Notes under the pieces: model-generated
Seen by the model: only the letters and a program-made list of their open reading frames with translations
Databases searched by the model: none
Told to the model about the DNA's origin: nothing
Translations under genes and position numbers: made by a program
From: Bradyrhizobium commune
GTDB taxonomy: Bacteria; Pseudomonadota; Alphaproteobacteria; Rhizobiales; Xanthobacteraceae
Assembly (NCBI RefSeq): GCF_015624505.1
Contig: NZ_CP061379.1
Span: forward strand, 5,704,001-5,768,000
Length of the DNA stretch: 64,000 nt
Direction: 5' to 3'
Shown here: in pieces, positions 52,119 through 62,821 of the stretch
Position numbering within the stretch: position 1 is the first letter of the stretch
How the letters are laid out: every line of letters begins with the position of its first letter

Positions 52119-53213
52119 ATGAGCCGTCCGACCAAATTGTTTGAGACCTACAAGCTTGGCCCGATCACGCTGGCCAACCGCCTGGTGATGGCGCCGCTGA
52201 CGCGCAACCGCGCCGCGCCCGGCACCTTCGTACCCTCCCCACTCGCCGCAGATTATTACGGCCAGCGCGCCTCGGCAGGCCTTCTCATTACGGAAGCGAG
52301 CCAGGTCTCCCAGCAGGGCCAGGGCTACCAGGACACCCCCGGCATCTATTCGAAGGACCAGGTCGCCGGCTGGCGCAAGGTCACCAACCAGGTGCATGAG
52401 CGCGGCGGCAAGATCTTCATCCAGCTCTGGCATGTCGGCCGCATCTCGCATGTCGACCTCCAGGCGGATGGCGCAGCCCCGGTCGCGCCGAGTGCGATCC
52501 GCGCCAAGGGCAAGACTTTTGTAAACGGCGGCTTCGCCGACGTCTCCGAGCCGCGCGCGCTCGAACTCTCCGAAATTCCAGGGATCATCGACGACTTCAA
52601 GCGCGCCACGAAGAATGCGCTGGAAGCCGGCTTCGACGGGGTCGAGATCCATGGCGCCAACGGCTATCTGCTGGAGCAGTTCGCCAAGGACGGCGCCAAC
52701 AAGCGGACCGACGCCTATGGCGGCTCCATCGAAAACCGCGCCAAGCTGATGCTGGAAGTCTCCAGGGCCGTCGTGGCGGAGGCTGGCGCCGAGCGCACCG
52801 GCATCCGCATCTCGCCGGTGACGCCGGCCAACGACATTTCCGACTCCAATCCGCAAGCGCTGTACGACCACATCGTCGACGGCCTCAGCGCGCTGAAGCT
52901 CGTCTATCTGCATGTCGTCGAAGGCGCCACCGGCGGCCCGCGCGACATCGCACCGTTCGACTATGCGAGCCTGCGCAAGCGCTTCGCCGGAGCTTACGTC
53001 GCCAACAACGGCTATGATTTCGAGCTCGCGACCAAGGTGCTGGATGCGAATGCGGCAGACCTCATCGCCTTCGGCAAGCCGTTTATCTCCAACCCCGATC
53101 TGGTCGAGCGGTTGAAGGCGGGCGCCCCGTTGAACGACTGGGACAAGAACACCTTCTACGGCGGCGGCGCGAAGGGATATACGGATTATCCGGCGCTCGC
53201 GGCGGCGAAGTAG
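52119..53213 (+). CDS. Old Yellow Enzyme-type alkene reductase
   Basis: A 364-residue FMN enzyme of the OYE/NemA family. PLTRNRAAPG near the N-terminus, the active-site pair in EIHGANGYLLEQF (His and Asn), and RTDAYGGSIENR fit. It reduces activated C=C bonds, nitroesters or N-ethylmaleimide with NAD(P)H in the cytoplasm. A GGAAG motif lies before the ATG; the first 43 codons of the longer frame are not part of the family. A stem-loop follows. Confidence 0.93.
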   Translation: MSRPTKLFETYKLGPITLANRLVMAPLTRNRAAPGTFVPSPLAADYYGQRASAGLLITEASQVSQQGQGYQDTPGIYSKDQVAGWRKVTNQVHERGGKIFIQLWHVGRISHVDLQADGAAPVAPSAIRAKGKTFVNGGFADVSEPRALELSEIPGIIDDFKRATKNALEAGFDGVEIHGANGYLLEQFAKDGANKRTDAYGGSIENRAKLMLEVSRAVVAEAGAERTGIRISPVTPANDISDSNPQALYDHIVDGLSALKLVYLHVVEGATGGPRDIAPFDYASLRKRFAGAYVANNGYDFELATKVLDANAADLIAFGKPFISNPDLVERLKAGAPLNDWDKNTFYGGGAKGYTDYPALAAAK

Positions 53214-53226
53214 TTGCTCTCGCTCT

Positions 53227-53254
53227 CCCTCTCTCCGCACATGCGGGGAGAGGG
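53227..53254 (+). terminator. Hairpin after the OYE gene
   Basis: CCCTCTCTCCGCA-CA-TGCGGGGAGAGGG pairs over 13 bases. No T-run follows, so it may be a repeat-derived hairpin rather than a strong terminator. Confidence 0.45.
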
Positions 53255-53302
53255 AAGGCGTCCTGTATTGCTGGGTCGTCGCATCCTTGCTCTAATGCAG
53301 CC

Positions 53303-54109
53303 ATGGACGACACCGAGACACTCATTCGCCGCGCGACTGTAGCGGTCAATTCGGGCAAGCCGGATGAAGCGCAACGTCTGTGCGAACAGGGCCTCGCACG
53401 TGATCCCGGCGATCCCGTACTGCATCATCTGCTGGCCGCCGTATTGTTCTCCAGGGGTGTCATGGCCCCGGCTCGTGCGCATATCGACGTCAGTCTTGCC
53501 AAGCGGCCGAACAACGCTCCGGCCCGGCTACTGGCCGCCCGCATCGCGCGCAGCGAAGGTCAATTCGACGCCGCGCTCTTGCATCTCGATGCCGCGATCG
53601 CCGCAGGCCCGCAGCGCGAGATGTTCATCGAGAAGGCACGAACGCTCGATATGGCTGGGCTGCGAGATCAGGCACGCGGAGCCTGGCAGGCGATCCTCAA
53701 GGTCATCCCTGGTCATCAAGAGGCAACGGCGCGGCTTGGCCTGCTGGCATGGGAGGACGGCGACCCCGCCACCGCCGCAAAACTGCTCGCGCAAGCGACC
53801 GCGACGAATGCGCCGGCATCCGTGTGGTTCAATCTAGGCCTCGCGCGACAAGACCTGCGTGACCACCGTGGCGCGGCAAGCGCCTATTGCAAGGCGTTCG
53901 AGCTCAAGCCCGACCATGCCGAAGCTGCACTCAATCTCGGCATCTCCCTCCAAGAGGTTGGAGGCCTTGACGCCGCGATGGACGCGTACGGGAAGGCCTA
54001 TCGCCTGCGCCCACAGCTGTTCGGCTCCATCGCGATGGCACTGACCTCAGCCTCTCACGGCCGGTTGTGGCTCGACGAGGACCAATTACGCCGCGCCTTA
54101 GGAGGTTAG
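53303..54109 (+). CDS. TPR repeat protein
   Basis: A 268-residue soluble protein made of repeated helical units: NSGKPDEAQRLCEQGLARDPG, EGQFDAALLHLDAAIAAGP, PASVWFNLGLARQDLRDHRGAASAYCKAF, AEAALNLGISLQEVGGLDAAMDAYGKAY. Probably six or more TPRs. Its end overlaps the convergent neighbour by 12 bases. TPR proteins scaffold other proteins; partner unknown. Confidence 0.82.
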   Translation: MDDTETLIRRATVAVNSGKPDEAQRLCEQGLARDPGDPVLHHLLAAVLFSRGVMAPARAHIDVSLAKRPNNAPARLLAARIARSEGQFDAALLHLDAAIAAGPQREMFIEKARTLDMAGLRDQARGAWQAILKVIPGHQEATARLGLLAWEDGDPATAAKLLAQATATNAPASVWFNLGLARQDLRDHRGAASAYCKAFELKPDHAEAALNLGISLQEVGGLDAAMDAYGKAYRLRPQLFGSIAMALTSASHGRLWLDEDQLRRALGG

Positions 54110-54808
54110 GCGCCCGCGTTTCGCTCGAAAATGCTTGCGGTAGACGTTGGGCGCAGCCAGCACATCGGCAACGACCTTCGCGTAAGCTTGCTGATGCGCC
54201 TCGTCGAAGGGCTCGAACACCAACTCCGGCGCTTGTCGCGGAACGGCAAAGCACTGCGCAATCGGCGTGCCTTTTGCCAGGACCCCTGAGAAATCCGGTT
54301 TGATCCATACCGCCGGAAAGTTGATGCCGCCGTCGTGGAATCGGTCGGCGTCGACCAGGCCCGAAACGAGGCGGAATGGCAGATCATCGCGGTTGACGGG
54401 ATGCGTCGCGAACAGCGACCAGCCGGGCTCGAGCTCGATGGTCCAGAAACTGTTGAACTTGAGCGCAGATCGTCCGTTGGCGAAAGGCGCAGCGGCGAAT
54501 TGCGCGGCCGGATGGAAGCTGAGAGGCGCGCGTGGATGTCCGGCCGTTTCCGGCTCGGGGATGTCCCAATCCCATGAAAACCCTCCAGCCTCGATCCGGA
54601 TGTCGCACGGCAGCGGAATCATGATCCCGTAGGCCATCGCATCGACGAAGGGCGGACATTGCTTGACCGTGCGGATGTCCCGGCCGTGAATGTCCGAGTG
54701 CGCTTTCGTCGGCATCGCGCGCAGCCAGTCGGGCAACGCCGTGCGCGCGGGGTAGGGCCGGACCAGATGATCGGCCAGCCTGGGATCGCAACGGAACGTC
54801 ATGCGCAT
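54098..54808 (-). CDS. Conserved hypothetical protein (236 aa)
   Basis: A soluble 236-residue protein without signal peptide. It contains PYPARTALPDWLRAMP, VKQCPPFVDAMAYGIMIPLPCDIRIE, GGFSWDWDIPEP and LKFNSFWTIELEPGWSLFATHPVNRDDLPFR, which read like a compact beta-rich fold similar to DUF6065-type proteins. The function is unknown. It converges on the TPR gene with a 12-base overlap. Confidence 0.72.
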   Translation of the reverse strand: MRMTFRCDPRLADHLVRPYPARTALPDWLRAMPTKAHSDIHGRDIRTVKQCPPFVDAMAYGIMIPLPCDIRIEAGGFSWDWDIPEPETAGHPRAPLSFHPAAQFAAAPFANGRSALKFNSFWTIELEPGWSLFATHPVNRDDLPFRLVSGLVDADRFHDGGINFPAVWIKPDFSGVLAKGTPIAQCFAVPRQAPELVFEPFDEAHQQAYAKVVADVLAAPNVYRKHFRAKRGRLTS

Positions 54809-54882
54809 GGCGAAGTCTCGTCTCCGGATCTTTATCCGTTAATTCAGATCACAGCCGTCAACAAGGCAAGGGGGCCACAAGA

Positions 54883-54908
54883 CAAAAGGCCGGGATCGCT
54901 CCCGGCCT
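54883..54908 (-). terminator. Terminator of the glp operon
   Basis: AGGCCGGGA-GCGA-TCCCGGCCT hairpin followed by TTTTGTC on the minus strand, about 50 bases beyond glpV. A second hairpin (GGCCGGG/CCCGGCC, 54923-54942) lies between it and the gene. Confidence 0.75.
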
Positions 54909-54960
54909 CCCGCTTTCTGGACGGCCGGGACGAAACCCGGCCATCACAATGTCTGGCGAA

Positions 54961-56742
54961 TTACTTCGCTTCGGCGCGCTTCGGCGGCGAGGCCGGCCAC
55001 GACTTGATCAACGTGTCGTAATCGACGGTTTCGCCCTTCGGCTTCTCGTTCGCCAGCTTGCGCTGGGGAGCAATGTTGCCGTCCTTGGCCGATTTGGCGA
55101 ACCAGTATTCGGCCGTCTCCTTCTTGTTGAGCTTCGGACCGCAGGCACCCTGCACGCCCGACTTCTCGAGACGCTCCATCACCGAGTCCTGAGCGGCTGC
55201 CAGCGCATCCATCGCCGCCTGCGGCGTCTTCGCACCGGACGACGCGTCGCCGATGTTCTGCCACCAGAGCTGAGCAAGCTTCGGATAGTCAGGCACGTTG
55301 TTGCCGGTCGGGGTCCACTGCACGCGCGCGGGCGAGCGGTAGAACTCGATCAGGCCGCCGAGCTTCGGCGCACGCTCCGTGAACGACTTGTCCCAGATGT
55401 CGGATTCACGGATGAAGGTGAGACCGACATGGCTCTTCTTCAGGCTCACCGTCTTGGAGACGATGAACTGGAGATAGAGCCAGGCCGCCTTGCGGCGATC
55501 GGCCGGGGTCGACTTGAGCAAGGTCGCCGATCCCACGTCCTGGTAGCCGAGCTTCATGCCTTCCTTCCAGTACGAACCGTGCGGCGACGGGGCCATACGC
55601 CACTTCGGCGTACCGTCCGCGTTCATCACCGGCAGGCCGGGCTTCACCATGTCGGCGGTGAAGGCGGTGTACCAGAAGACCTGCTGGGCAATGTTGCCCT
55701 GCGACGGCACCGGACCCGACTCGGAGAAGGTCATGCCCTGCGCCTGCGGCGGAGCATACTTCTTCATCCAGTCGAGATATTTGACGATCGAGTAGACCGC
55801 CGCCGGGCCGTTGACGTCGCCGCCACGCTCGACGCTCGAGCCGACCGGACGGCAGCCTTCCATGCGGATGCCCCACTCGTCGACCGGAAGGCCGTTCGGA
55901 ATGCCCTTGTCACCATTGCCGGCCATCGACAGCCAGGCGTCGGTGAAACGCCATCCGAGCGAAGGATCCTTCTTGCCGTAATCCATGTGGCCATAGATCC
56001 GGGTGCCGTTGATCTCCTTGATGTCGTTGGTGAAGAAATCAGCGATATCTTCGTAAGCCGACCAGTTCACGGGAACGCCGAGATCGTAGCCGTACTTGGC
56101 CTTGAACTTGGCCTTGTAGTCGGGGTTGGTGAACCAGTCGTAACGGAACCAGTAAAGGTTCGCGAACTGCTGGTCGGGCAACTGATAGAGGTGGCCGTTC
56201 GGTGCGGTCGTGAACGACTTGCCGATGAAGTCGTTGACGTCGAGCATCGGGTCGGTGACGTCCTTGCCGTCCTTCGCCATCCAGTCGGTCAGGTCGACGG
56301 CCTGGCCGTAGCGGAAGTGCGTTCCGATGAAGTCGGAGTCGTTGATCCAGCCGTCATAGACGTTCTTGCCGGACTGCATCTGGGTCTGGATCTTTTCGAC
56401 GACGTCACCTTCCTGGATGATGTCGTGCTTGACCTTGATGCCGGTGATTTCCTCGAACGCCTTGGCGAGCGTGCGGGATTCGTATTCGTGGGTCGTCAGC
56501 GTTTCGGAGACGACGTTGATCTCCATGCCCTTGAAGGGTTCAGCGGCCTTCATGAACCACTGCATTTCCTTCATCGCATCGTCCTTCGACAGGGTCGACG
56601 GCTGGAATTCGCTGTCGATCCACTTCTTGGCGGCGGCTTCGTCCGCGCGCGCCGGCGCGGCAATCGTCATCGAAGCTGCGATCAGCGCGAGCGCGCTGGT
56701 CATGGTCAGAAGACTGTCCTTGGTCGTCCTCAAGTGTCGCAT
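54961..56742 (-). CDS. glpV: Glycerol ABC transporter substrate-binding protein GlpV
   Basis: A 593-residue periplasmic binding protein. The ATG at 56742 has GGAGG 9 bases upstream and begins a signal peptide (about 1-34, ending APARADEA). The mature part has the cluster B fold of long sugar-binding proteins: GMEINVVSETLTTHEYESRTLAKAFEEITGIKVKHDIIQEGDVVEKI. In Rhizobium leguminosarum the homologous gene ends the glycerol operon. It follows glpU by 78 bases and carries the terminator. Confidence 0.88.
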   Translation of the reverse strand: MRHLRTTKDSLLTMTSALALIAASMTIAAPARADEAAAKKWIDSEFQPSTLSKDDAMKEMQWFMKAAEPFKGMEINVVSETLTTHEYESRTLAKAFEEITGIKVKHDIIQEGDVVEKIQTQMQSGKNVYDGWINDSDFIGTHFRYGQAVDLTDWMAKDGKDVTDPMLDVNDFIGKSFTTAPNGHLYQLPDQQFANLYWFRYDWFTNPDYKAKFKAKYGYDLGVPVNWSAYEDIADFFTNDIKEINGTRIYGHMDYGKKDPSLGWRFTDAWLSMAGNGDKGIPNGLPVDEWGIRMEGCRPVGSSVERGGDVNGPAAVYSIVKYLDWMKKYAPPQAQGMTFSESGPVPSQGNIAQQVFWYTAFTADMVKPGLPVMNADGTPKWRMAPSPHGSYWKEGMKLGYQDVGSATLLKSTPADRRKAAWLYLQFIVSKTVSLKKSHVGLTFIRESDIWDKSFTERAPKLGGLIEFYRSPARVQWTPTGNNVPDYPKLAQLWWQNIGDASSGAKTPQAAMDALAAAQDSVMERLEKSGVQGACGPKLNKKETAEYWFAKSAKDGNIAPQRKLANEKPKGETVDYDTLIKSWPASPPKRAEAK

Positions 56743-56819
56743 ATAATGTTTCCTCCGGTTGCAGCGACAAACTAAATCCAGGCCCGGGTAGACCCCGGAT
56801 CTGCTCTTTCTCGCCTGCT

Positions 56820-57149
56820 TCAGACGGTGCGAAAAATCACCGCGCCTGAAACAAGCGAAATCACGGTTGCGAGCCAAAGGCTCGTAATCTCAACTCCCTC
56901 TTCCCCGATAGGCAGAGTAGCAATCGGGTCGGTGCCCACGAGACCGATCCACAACAGGTGGATGACGGCAGCCACGATCAGCGAGACGAACAGGCGATCG
57001 CCGCGCGTGGTCGGAATGCGCAGCACGCCGACGCGTTCGGCCTCGGGATACGCGGCCCCAAGCCAGGTCATCACGGCAAGCGTGCAGGCGAGCGCCGCAA
57101 AGAAGATCGCGGTCGGCAGCGTCCAGGCCATCCATGCGATGGATTCCAT
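56820..57149 (-). CDS. glpU: GlpU, DUF2160 small membrane protein
   Basis: A 109-residue protein with three predicted helices (about 8-30, 52-72, 88-107). It matches DUF2160, which is found only in glp-type ABC operons. Function unknown; presumably part of the transporter. It lies 10 bases after glpQ. Confidence 0.85.
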   Translation of the reverse strand: MESIAWMAWTLPTAIFFAALACTLAVMTWLGAAYPEAERVGVLRIPTTRGDRLFVSLIVAAVIHLLWIGLVGTDPIATLPIGEEGVEITSLWLATVISLVSGAVIFRTV

Positions 57150-57159
57150 TGTCGCCTCC

Positions 57160-57966
57160 CTAGACCCGGCCGAGCGCGAAGCCGCGCGCGATATAGTTGC
57201 GGACGAACCAGATCACGAGAGCTCCCGGAATAATGGTGAGCACACCGGCTGCCGCCAGAAGCCCCCAGTCCATGCCCGCCGCCGACACCGTTCGCGTCAT
57301 GACTGCCGCGATCGGCTTGGCGTTGACCGAGGTCAGCGTGCGCGCCAGCAGCAGTTCGACCCAGGAGAACATGAAGCAAAAGAATGCCGCGACGCCGATA
57401 CCGCTCGCGATCAAGGGCACCAGGATCCTGATGAAGAAGCGAGGGAAGGAATAGCCGTCGAGGAAGGCAGTCTCGTCGATCTCGCGCGGCACGCCGGAGA
57501 CGAAGCCCTCGAGAATCCATACTGCCAGCGGCACATTGAAGATGCAGTGCGCGAGCGCTACCGCCCAGGGCGTATCGAACAGCCCGATCGCCGAATAGAG
57601 GTTGAAGAACGGCAGCGCATAGACCGCCGCCGGCGCCATCCGGTTCGACAGCAGCCAGAAGAACAGATGCTTGTCGCCGAGGAAGCGATAGCGCGAAAAC
57701 GCGTAGGCCGCCGGCAACGCCACGGAAATCGAGATAATGGTGTTGATAACCACGTATTCCAGCGAATTGACGTAACCGGAATACCAGCTCTCGTCGGTGA
57801 AGATGCGCTTGTAGTGCTGGAGCGTCGGGGCGTGCGGCCACAGCGTCATCGTCGAGACGATCTCGGCGTTGGTCTTGAAGCTCATGTTGACGAGCCAGTA
57901 GATCGGCAGCAGCAGGAAGATCAGGAACAGCCCCATGATGAGGCGGCGGCCGGGGATCGAATGCAT
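57160..57966 (-). CDS. glpQ: Glycerol ABC transporter permease GlpQ
   Basis: A 268-residue inner-membrane permease with about six helices. The EAA-like coupling loop is in DETAFLDGYSFPRFFIRILVPLI. It pairs with GlpP to form the membrane channel. Start ATG overlaps the glpP stop (TGATG). Confidence 0.9.
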   Translation of the reverse strand: MHSIPGRRLIMGLFLIFLLLPIYWLVNMSFKTNAEIVSTMTLWPHAPTLQHYKRIFTDESWYSGYVNSLEYVVINTIISISVALPAAYAFSRYRFLGDKHLFFWLLSNRMAPAAVYALPFFNLYSAIGLFDTPWAVALAHCIFNVPLAVWILEGFVSGVPREIDETAFLDGYSFPRFFIRILVPLIASGIGVAAFFCFMFSWVELLLARTLTSVNAKPIAAVMTRTVSAAGMDWGLLAAAGVLTIIPGALVIWFVRNYIARGFALGRV

Positions 57967-58868
57967 CACACGGCTCCTTCCTGCGGCTTCCGCTCAGCGC
58001 CGGCATTGGTCATGACGGTGTAAAATATCCAGCAGACGATCAGGATGATGAGATTGTAGACCAGCGAGAGCGCGGCCGCCTTGCCGAGGTCGAACTGGCC
58101 GAGCGCAATCTTGACGAGCTCGATCGACACGAAGGTCGTCGAGTTGCCGGGCCCGCCGCCGGTGACGACGAACGGCTCGGTATAGATCATGAAACTATCC
58201 ATGAAGCGCAGCAGCACCGCGATCAGCAGCACGCGGTTCATCTTCGGCAGCTGGATCGCCTTGAACACGGCCCAGCGCGAGGCGCCGTCGATCTGCGCAG
58301 CCTGATAATAGGCCTCCGGAATCGACTTCAGGCCGGCATAGCAGAGCAATGCGACGAGGCTGGTCCAGTGCCAGACGTCCATCACGATAACGGTGACCCA
58401 GGCATCGATGTCGTTGGAGACGTAATTGTAGTCGAGCCCGATGTGGTTGAGGACATAGCCGAGCAGGCCGATGTCGGGCCGACCAAAAATCTGCCAGATC
58501 GTACCGACCACGTTCCATGGAATCAGCAGCGGCAGCGCAAGAGTGACGAGGCAAGCCGCAACCGTCCAGCCCTGCCGCGGCATCGACAGCGCGACAACGA
58601 TGCCGAGCGGCACTTCGATCGCAAGGATCACCAGCGAGAAGAACAGATTGCGGCCGAGCGAGGCGAGGAAGCGGCCGCCGAGATCGGTCGAGGGATCGAG
58701 CAACTCCTTGAACCAGCCGACACCGTTCCAGAAGAACTGATTGTTGCCGAAGGTGTCCTGCATCGAATAGTTCACCACCGTCATCAACGGCAGCACCGCC
58801 GAGAAGGCGACGACCAGGAACACCGGCAGCACCAGGAACCAGGCTTTTTGGTTGACGGTCTTGTCCAT
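57966..58868 (-). CDS. glpP: Glycerol ABC transporter permease GlpP
   Basis: A 300-residue permease with about six helices. The coupling loop is YYQAAQIDGASRWAVFKAIQLPKM. It adjoins glpT by a one-base overlap at 58868 and glpQ by TGATG, so it is translationally coupled on both sides. Confidence 0.9.
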   Translation of the reverse strand: MDKTVNQKAWFLVLPVFLVVAFSAVLPLMTVVNYSMQDTFGNNQFFWNGVGWFKELLDPSTDLGGRFLASLGRNLFFSLVILAIEVPLGIVVALSMPRQGWTVAACLVTLALPLLIPWNVVGTIWQIFGRPDIGLLGYVLNHIGLDYNYVSNDIDAWVTVIVMDVWHWTSLVALLCYAGLKSIPEAYYQAAQIDGASRWAVFKAIQLPKMNRVLLIAVLLRFMDSFMIYTEPFVVTGGGPGNSTTFVSIELVKIALGQFDLGKAAALSLVYNLIILIVCWIFYTVMTNAGAERKPQEGAV

Positions 58869-59953
58869 CAGGCGGCCCCCTCCACCAGAAGGCTGTCCGC
58901 ATAGACGTGGACATGCGACGGATCGAACTTCAGCCCGGTGTTGCCATCCGAGCTCGCGAAGCCGGCAGGCGCGCGCGCGGCGAGCTTGGCGTCACCGAGA
59001 CGCGCACGGGCAAAGCGGATGCGGCCGAGATCGTCGATGCGTTCGATCTTCGCCGTCAACAGGCCGGGTGCGGGCGCAACGGCCTCGACGAATTCTGGGC
59101 GTACACCGATCTCGATCTTGGCGCCCGCCGGCAGATTGTCATAAGCGCGATTGAGCGCGATGACGTGGCCGTCGATCCGTGCCTCCCGCCCCTTCACCTC
59201 GGCCGGCAGGATGTTCATGCCCGGCGAGCCGATGAAATAGCCGACAAACGTGTGCGCGGGCTTGTCAAATAGCTCGGCCGGCGTGCCGCTCTGCACCACG
59301 CGGCCGTCATGCATGACAACGACCGTGTCGGCGAAGGTCAGCGCTTCGGTCTGGTCGTGGGTGACGTAGATCATCGTGAGGTCGAGCTCGCGATGCAGCG
59401 CCTTCAGCTTGGAGCGGAGCTGCCATTTCAGCTCGGGATCGATCACGGTGAGCGGCTCGTCGAACAGCACGGCAGCGACGTCGGCGCGGACGAGGCCGCG
59501 CCCGAGCGAGATTTTCTGCTTGGCGTCGGCGGTGAGGCGCGTGGCCTTGCGGTTCAGATAGGGTTCGAGATCGAGCAGGCGGCCGATCTCGGCGACGCGC
59601 TTGTCGATCTCAGCCTTCGGCACCCCGCGGTTCTTCAGCGGAAACGCCAGGTTCTGCCCCACCGTCATGGTGTCGTAGATCACCGGAAACTGGAACACCT
59701 GGGCGATGTTGCGCTTCTGGGTCGACAGCGGCGTGATGTCCTGGCCGTCGAACAGGATCTTGCCGCGCGATGGCGTGATGATGCCGGAGATGACGTTGAG
59801 GAGCGTGGTCTTGCCGCAACCCGACGGCCCCAGCAGCGCATAAGCGCCGCCCTGCCGCCAGGTCATGGTCACCGGCTTCAGCGCAAAGCTCTCCTGCGGC
59901 GCATCATTGCCGCCGTAGGAGTGCGCGAGATCGACGAGGTCAATGCGTGCCAT
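58868..59953 (-). CDS. glpT: Glycerol ABC transporter ATPase GlpT (degenerate signature motif)
   Basis: A 361-residue ABC ATPase. Walker A GPSGCGKT at 42-49, Walker B AVLFDE at 161-166 and switch His199 in YVTHDQTEA are intact. The LSGGQ signature is replaced by LTADAKQ (140-146). A C-terminal regulatory TOBE-like domain follows. It pairs with GlpS, which has a good LSGGQ. AAGGGG precedes the ATG at 59953. Confidence 0.9.
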   Translation of the reverse strand: MARIDLVDLAHSYGGNDAPQESFALKPVTMTWRQGGAYALLGPSGCGKTTLLNVISGIITPSRGKILFDGQDITPLSTQKRNIAQVFQFPVIYDTMTVGQNLAFPLKNRGVPKAEIDKRVAEIGRLLDLEPYLNRKATRLTADAKQKISLGRGLVRADVAAVLFDEPLTVIDPELKWQLRSKLKALHRELDLTMIYVTHDQTEALTFADTVVVMHDGRVVQSGTPAELFDKPAHTFVGYFIGSPGMNILPAEVKGREARIDGHVIALNRAYDNLPAGAKIEIGVRPEFVEAVAPAPGLLTAKIERIDDLGRIRFARARLGDAKLAARAPAGFASSDGNTGLKFDPSHVHVYADSLLVEGAA

Positions 59954-59966
59954 GGCGCATCCCCCC

Positions 59967-61039
<1,073 letters not shown>

Positions 61040-61043
<4 letters not shown>

Positions 61044-62590
61044 GAGCGTCCTCCTGCTTCCAGCAGCGGACTTTGCGGCACGGCGTGGGTCCTGATCCAG
61101 TCGTCGAGAGCGGCAATTTCGTCGGCAGATAGTCGCAGGCCGAGCTTGGTGCGGCGCCAGACAATGTCCTCGGCGGTCACCGCCCATTCATTGGCCATGA
61201 GGTAGCGCACCTCGCGTTCGGTCAGTGTTGCGCCAAAGGCCTGGCCGAGATCGGCGGCCGATCTTGCATCGCCGAGCAGCTTGATGGCGCGGGTGCCATA
61301 GGCGCGCGCAAGCCGCCGCGCATGCTCATGGCCGAGGAAGGGATAGCCGCGTTGAAGCTCGCCTATCAGGCCGTCGACGGCCGACACATCCATGTCGCCG
61401 CCGGGCAGCGGCCATTTGCCGGTCCAGCCCTCGCGCGCCTTCGCACTGCGAAGATAGGGCGAAAGCCGTTCCAGCGCCTCTTCGGCGAGACGGCGATAGG
61501 TCGTGATCTTGCCGCCATAGATCGACAGCAGCGGCGCGCCGCCGGGCGTGTCGAGCTCGAACACATAGTCGCGGGTCGCAGCCTTCGCCTCGCTGGCGCC
61601 GTCGTCATAAAGCGGACGCACGCCGGAATAGGTCCAGACCACGTCGTCTTGCGTCACCGGCTTGGCGAGATATTCGCTTGCAGCGGCACAGAGATATTGG
61701 ATCTCCTCCGGCGTTGCCTTCACCTTCGACGGGTCGCCGTCATAGTCGCGGTCGGTGGTGCCGATCAGCGTGAAATCGTCCTGGTAGGGGATGACAAAGA
61801 TGATGCGGCCGTCGGCGTTCTGGAACATGTAGGCGCGGTCGTGGTCGTAGAGCTTCTTCACCACGATGTGCGAGCCCTGCACCAGGCGCACCTTTGCTTT
61901 CGCGTTCACGCCGGCGCCGCGGCCGAGCACCTCCTCGACCCAGGGGCCGCCGGCATTGACCAGCGCACGGGCCTGGACCTGCGAGCGCGCGCCGGTCAGC
62001 GCATCGACCATGCTCACGGTCCAGACGCCGTCGGACTGGCGGATCTCGGTGGCGCGCGTGCGGGTGCGGATCTCAGCGCCCTTGTCGGCAGCGTCGCGCG
62101 CGTTGAGCACGACGAGACGGGCGTCATCGACGAAGCAGTCGGAATATTCGAACGCGCGGCTGTAGCGATTCGGAATCAGTGGTTTGCCGACCTCGTCGCG
62201 CCGGAGATCGACCGAGCGCGTTGCCGGCAACAGATGACGGCCGCCAATATGGTCGTAGAGGAAGAGGCCGAGGCGTAAGAGCCAAGCGGGCCGCAGCCCC
62301 GCGTGATGTGGCAAAACGAAGCGTAAAGGGCGGATAATGTGGGGCGCGATGCCCCAGAGAATTTCACGCTCGATCAGCGCCTCGCGGACCAGCCGAAACT
62401 CGTAATATTCGAGATAGCGCAGACCGCCATGCACCAGCTTGGTCGACCAGGACGACGTCCCGCTCGCCAGATCGTTCATTTCGCACAGGAAAACCGTGTT
62501 GCCGCGGCCCACCGCGTCGCGCGCGATGCCACAGCCGTTAACACCGCCTCCAATGATGGCGAGGTCGAAAATACGCTCCAACAGACGCAT
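61040..62590 (-). CDS. glpD: Glycerol-3-phosphate dehydrogenase
   Basis: A 516-residue FAD-dependent GlpD. The dinucleotide-binding start is DLAIIGGGVNGCGIARDAVGRG, followed by SGTSSWSTKLVHGGLRYLE and the YGGKITTYRRLAEEALE block. It oxidises glycerol-3-phosphate to dihydroxyacetone phosphate and feeds electrons to quinone at the cytoplasmic membrane. It is the first gene of glpD-S-T-P-Q-U-V, controlled by an inverted repeat 35-71 bases upstream. The ATG at 62590 begins the conserved part; a long upstream frame is not. Confidence 0.95.
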
Positions 62591-62624
62591 CCCCCGGCGA
62601 CCCGCTCGTTCCGTCGAGCGGCTA

Positions 62625-62672
62625 CTTTCGTTTTTGATTAGATCACACCGAAAAACGAAAGCAAGACGAAAG
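62625..62672 (-). promoter_or_regulatory. Probable GlpR operator before glpD
   Basis: A perfect 11-base inverted repeat CTTTCGTTTTT (62625-62635) and AAAAACGAAAG (62651-62661), plus a third ACGAAAG (62666-62672). TTTCG-type repeats are typical DeoR/GlpR operators. It lies 35-82 bases upstream of glpD, near the expected promoter. GlpR identity of the binder is inferred. Confidence 0.65.
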
Positions 62673-62763
62673 AGAGGGGACAGGAAATGAAAATGGAACT
62701 TTTTAATGGGCAATCGGCCGTTCGACTGAGCAGCCTGGGGGCAGCTCGACAGGCAAATCGCTC

Positions 62764-62812
62764 TTGAAATCGCCACGCCGTAGCTAATATAGTTATAATA
62801 GTCATATTGGTC
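62764..62812 (+). promoter_or_regulatory. Promoter/operator region of the vapBC-type pair
   Basis: A short AT-rich patch (AATATAGTTATAATAGTCAT and on) contains TATAAT at 62794-62799 and an imperfect palindrome AATAT...ATATT. It lies 22 bases before the antitoxin ATG and fits autoregulation by a toxin-antitoxin complex. No clear -35. Confidence 0.45.
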
Positions 62813-62821
62813 CGCATCAGA

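Noticed and set aside
54949..56775. Open plus-strand frame of 608 codons opposite glpV
   Set aside because: It is antisense to a clear binding-protein gene with signal peptide and ribosome-binding site, and has unnatural composition.
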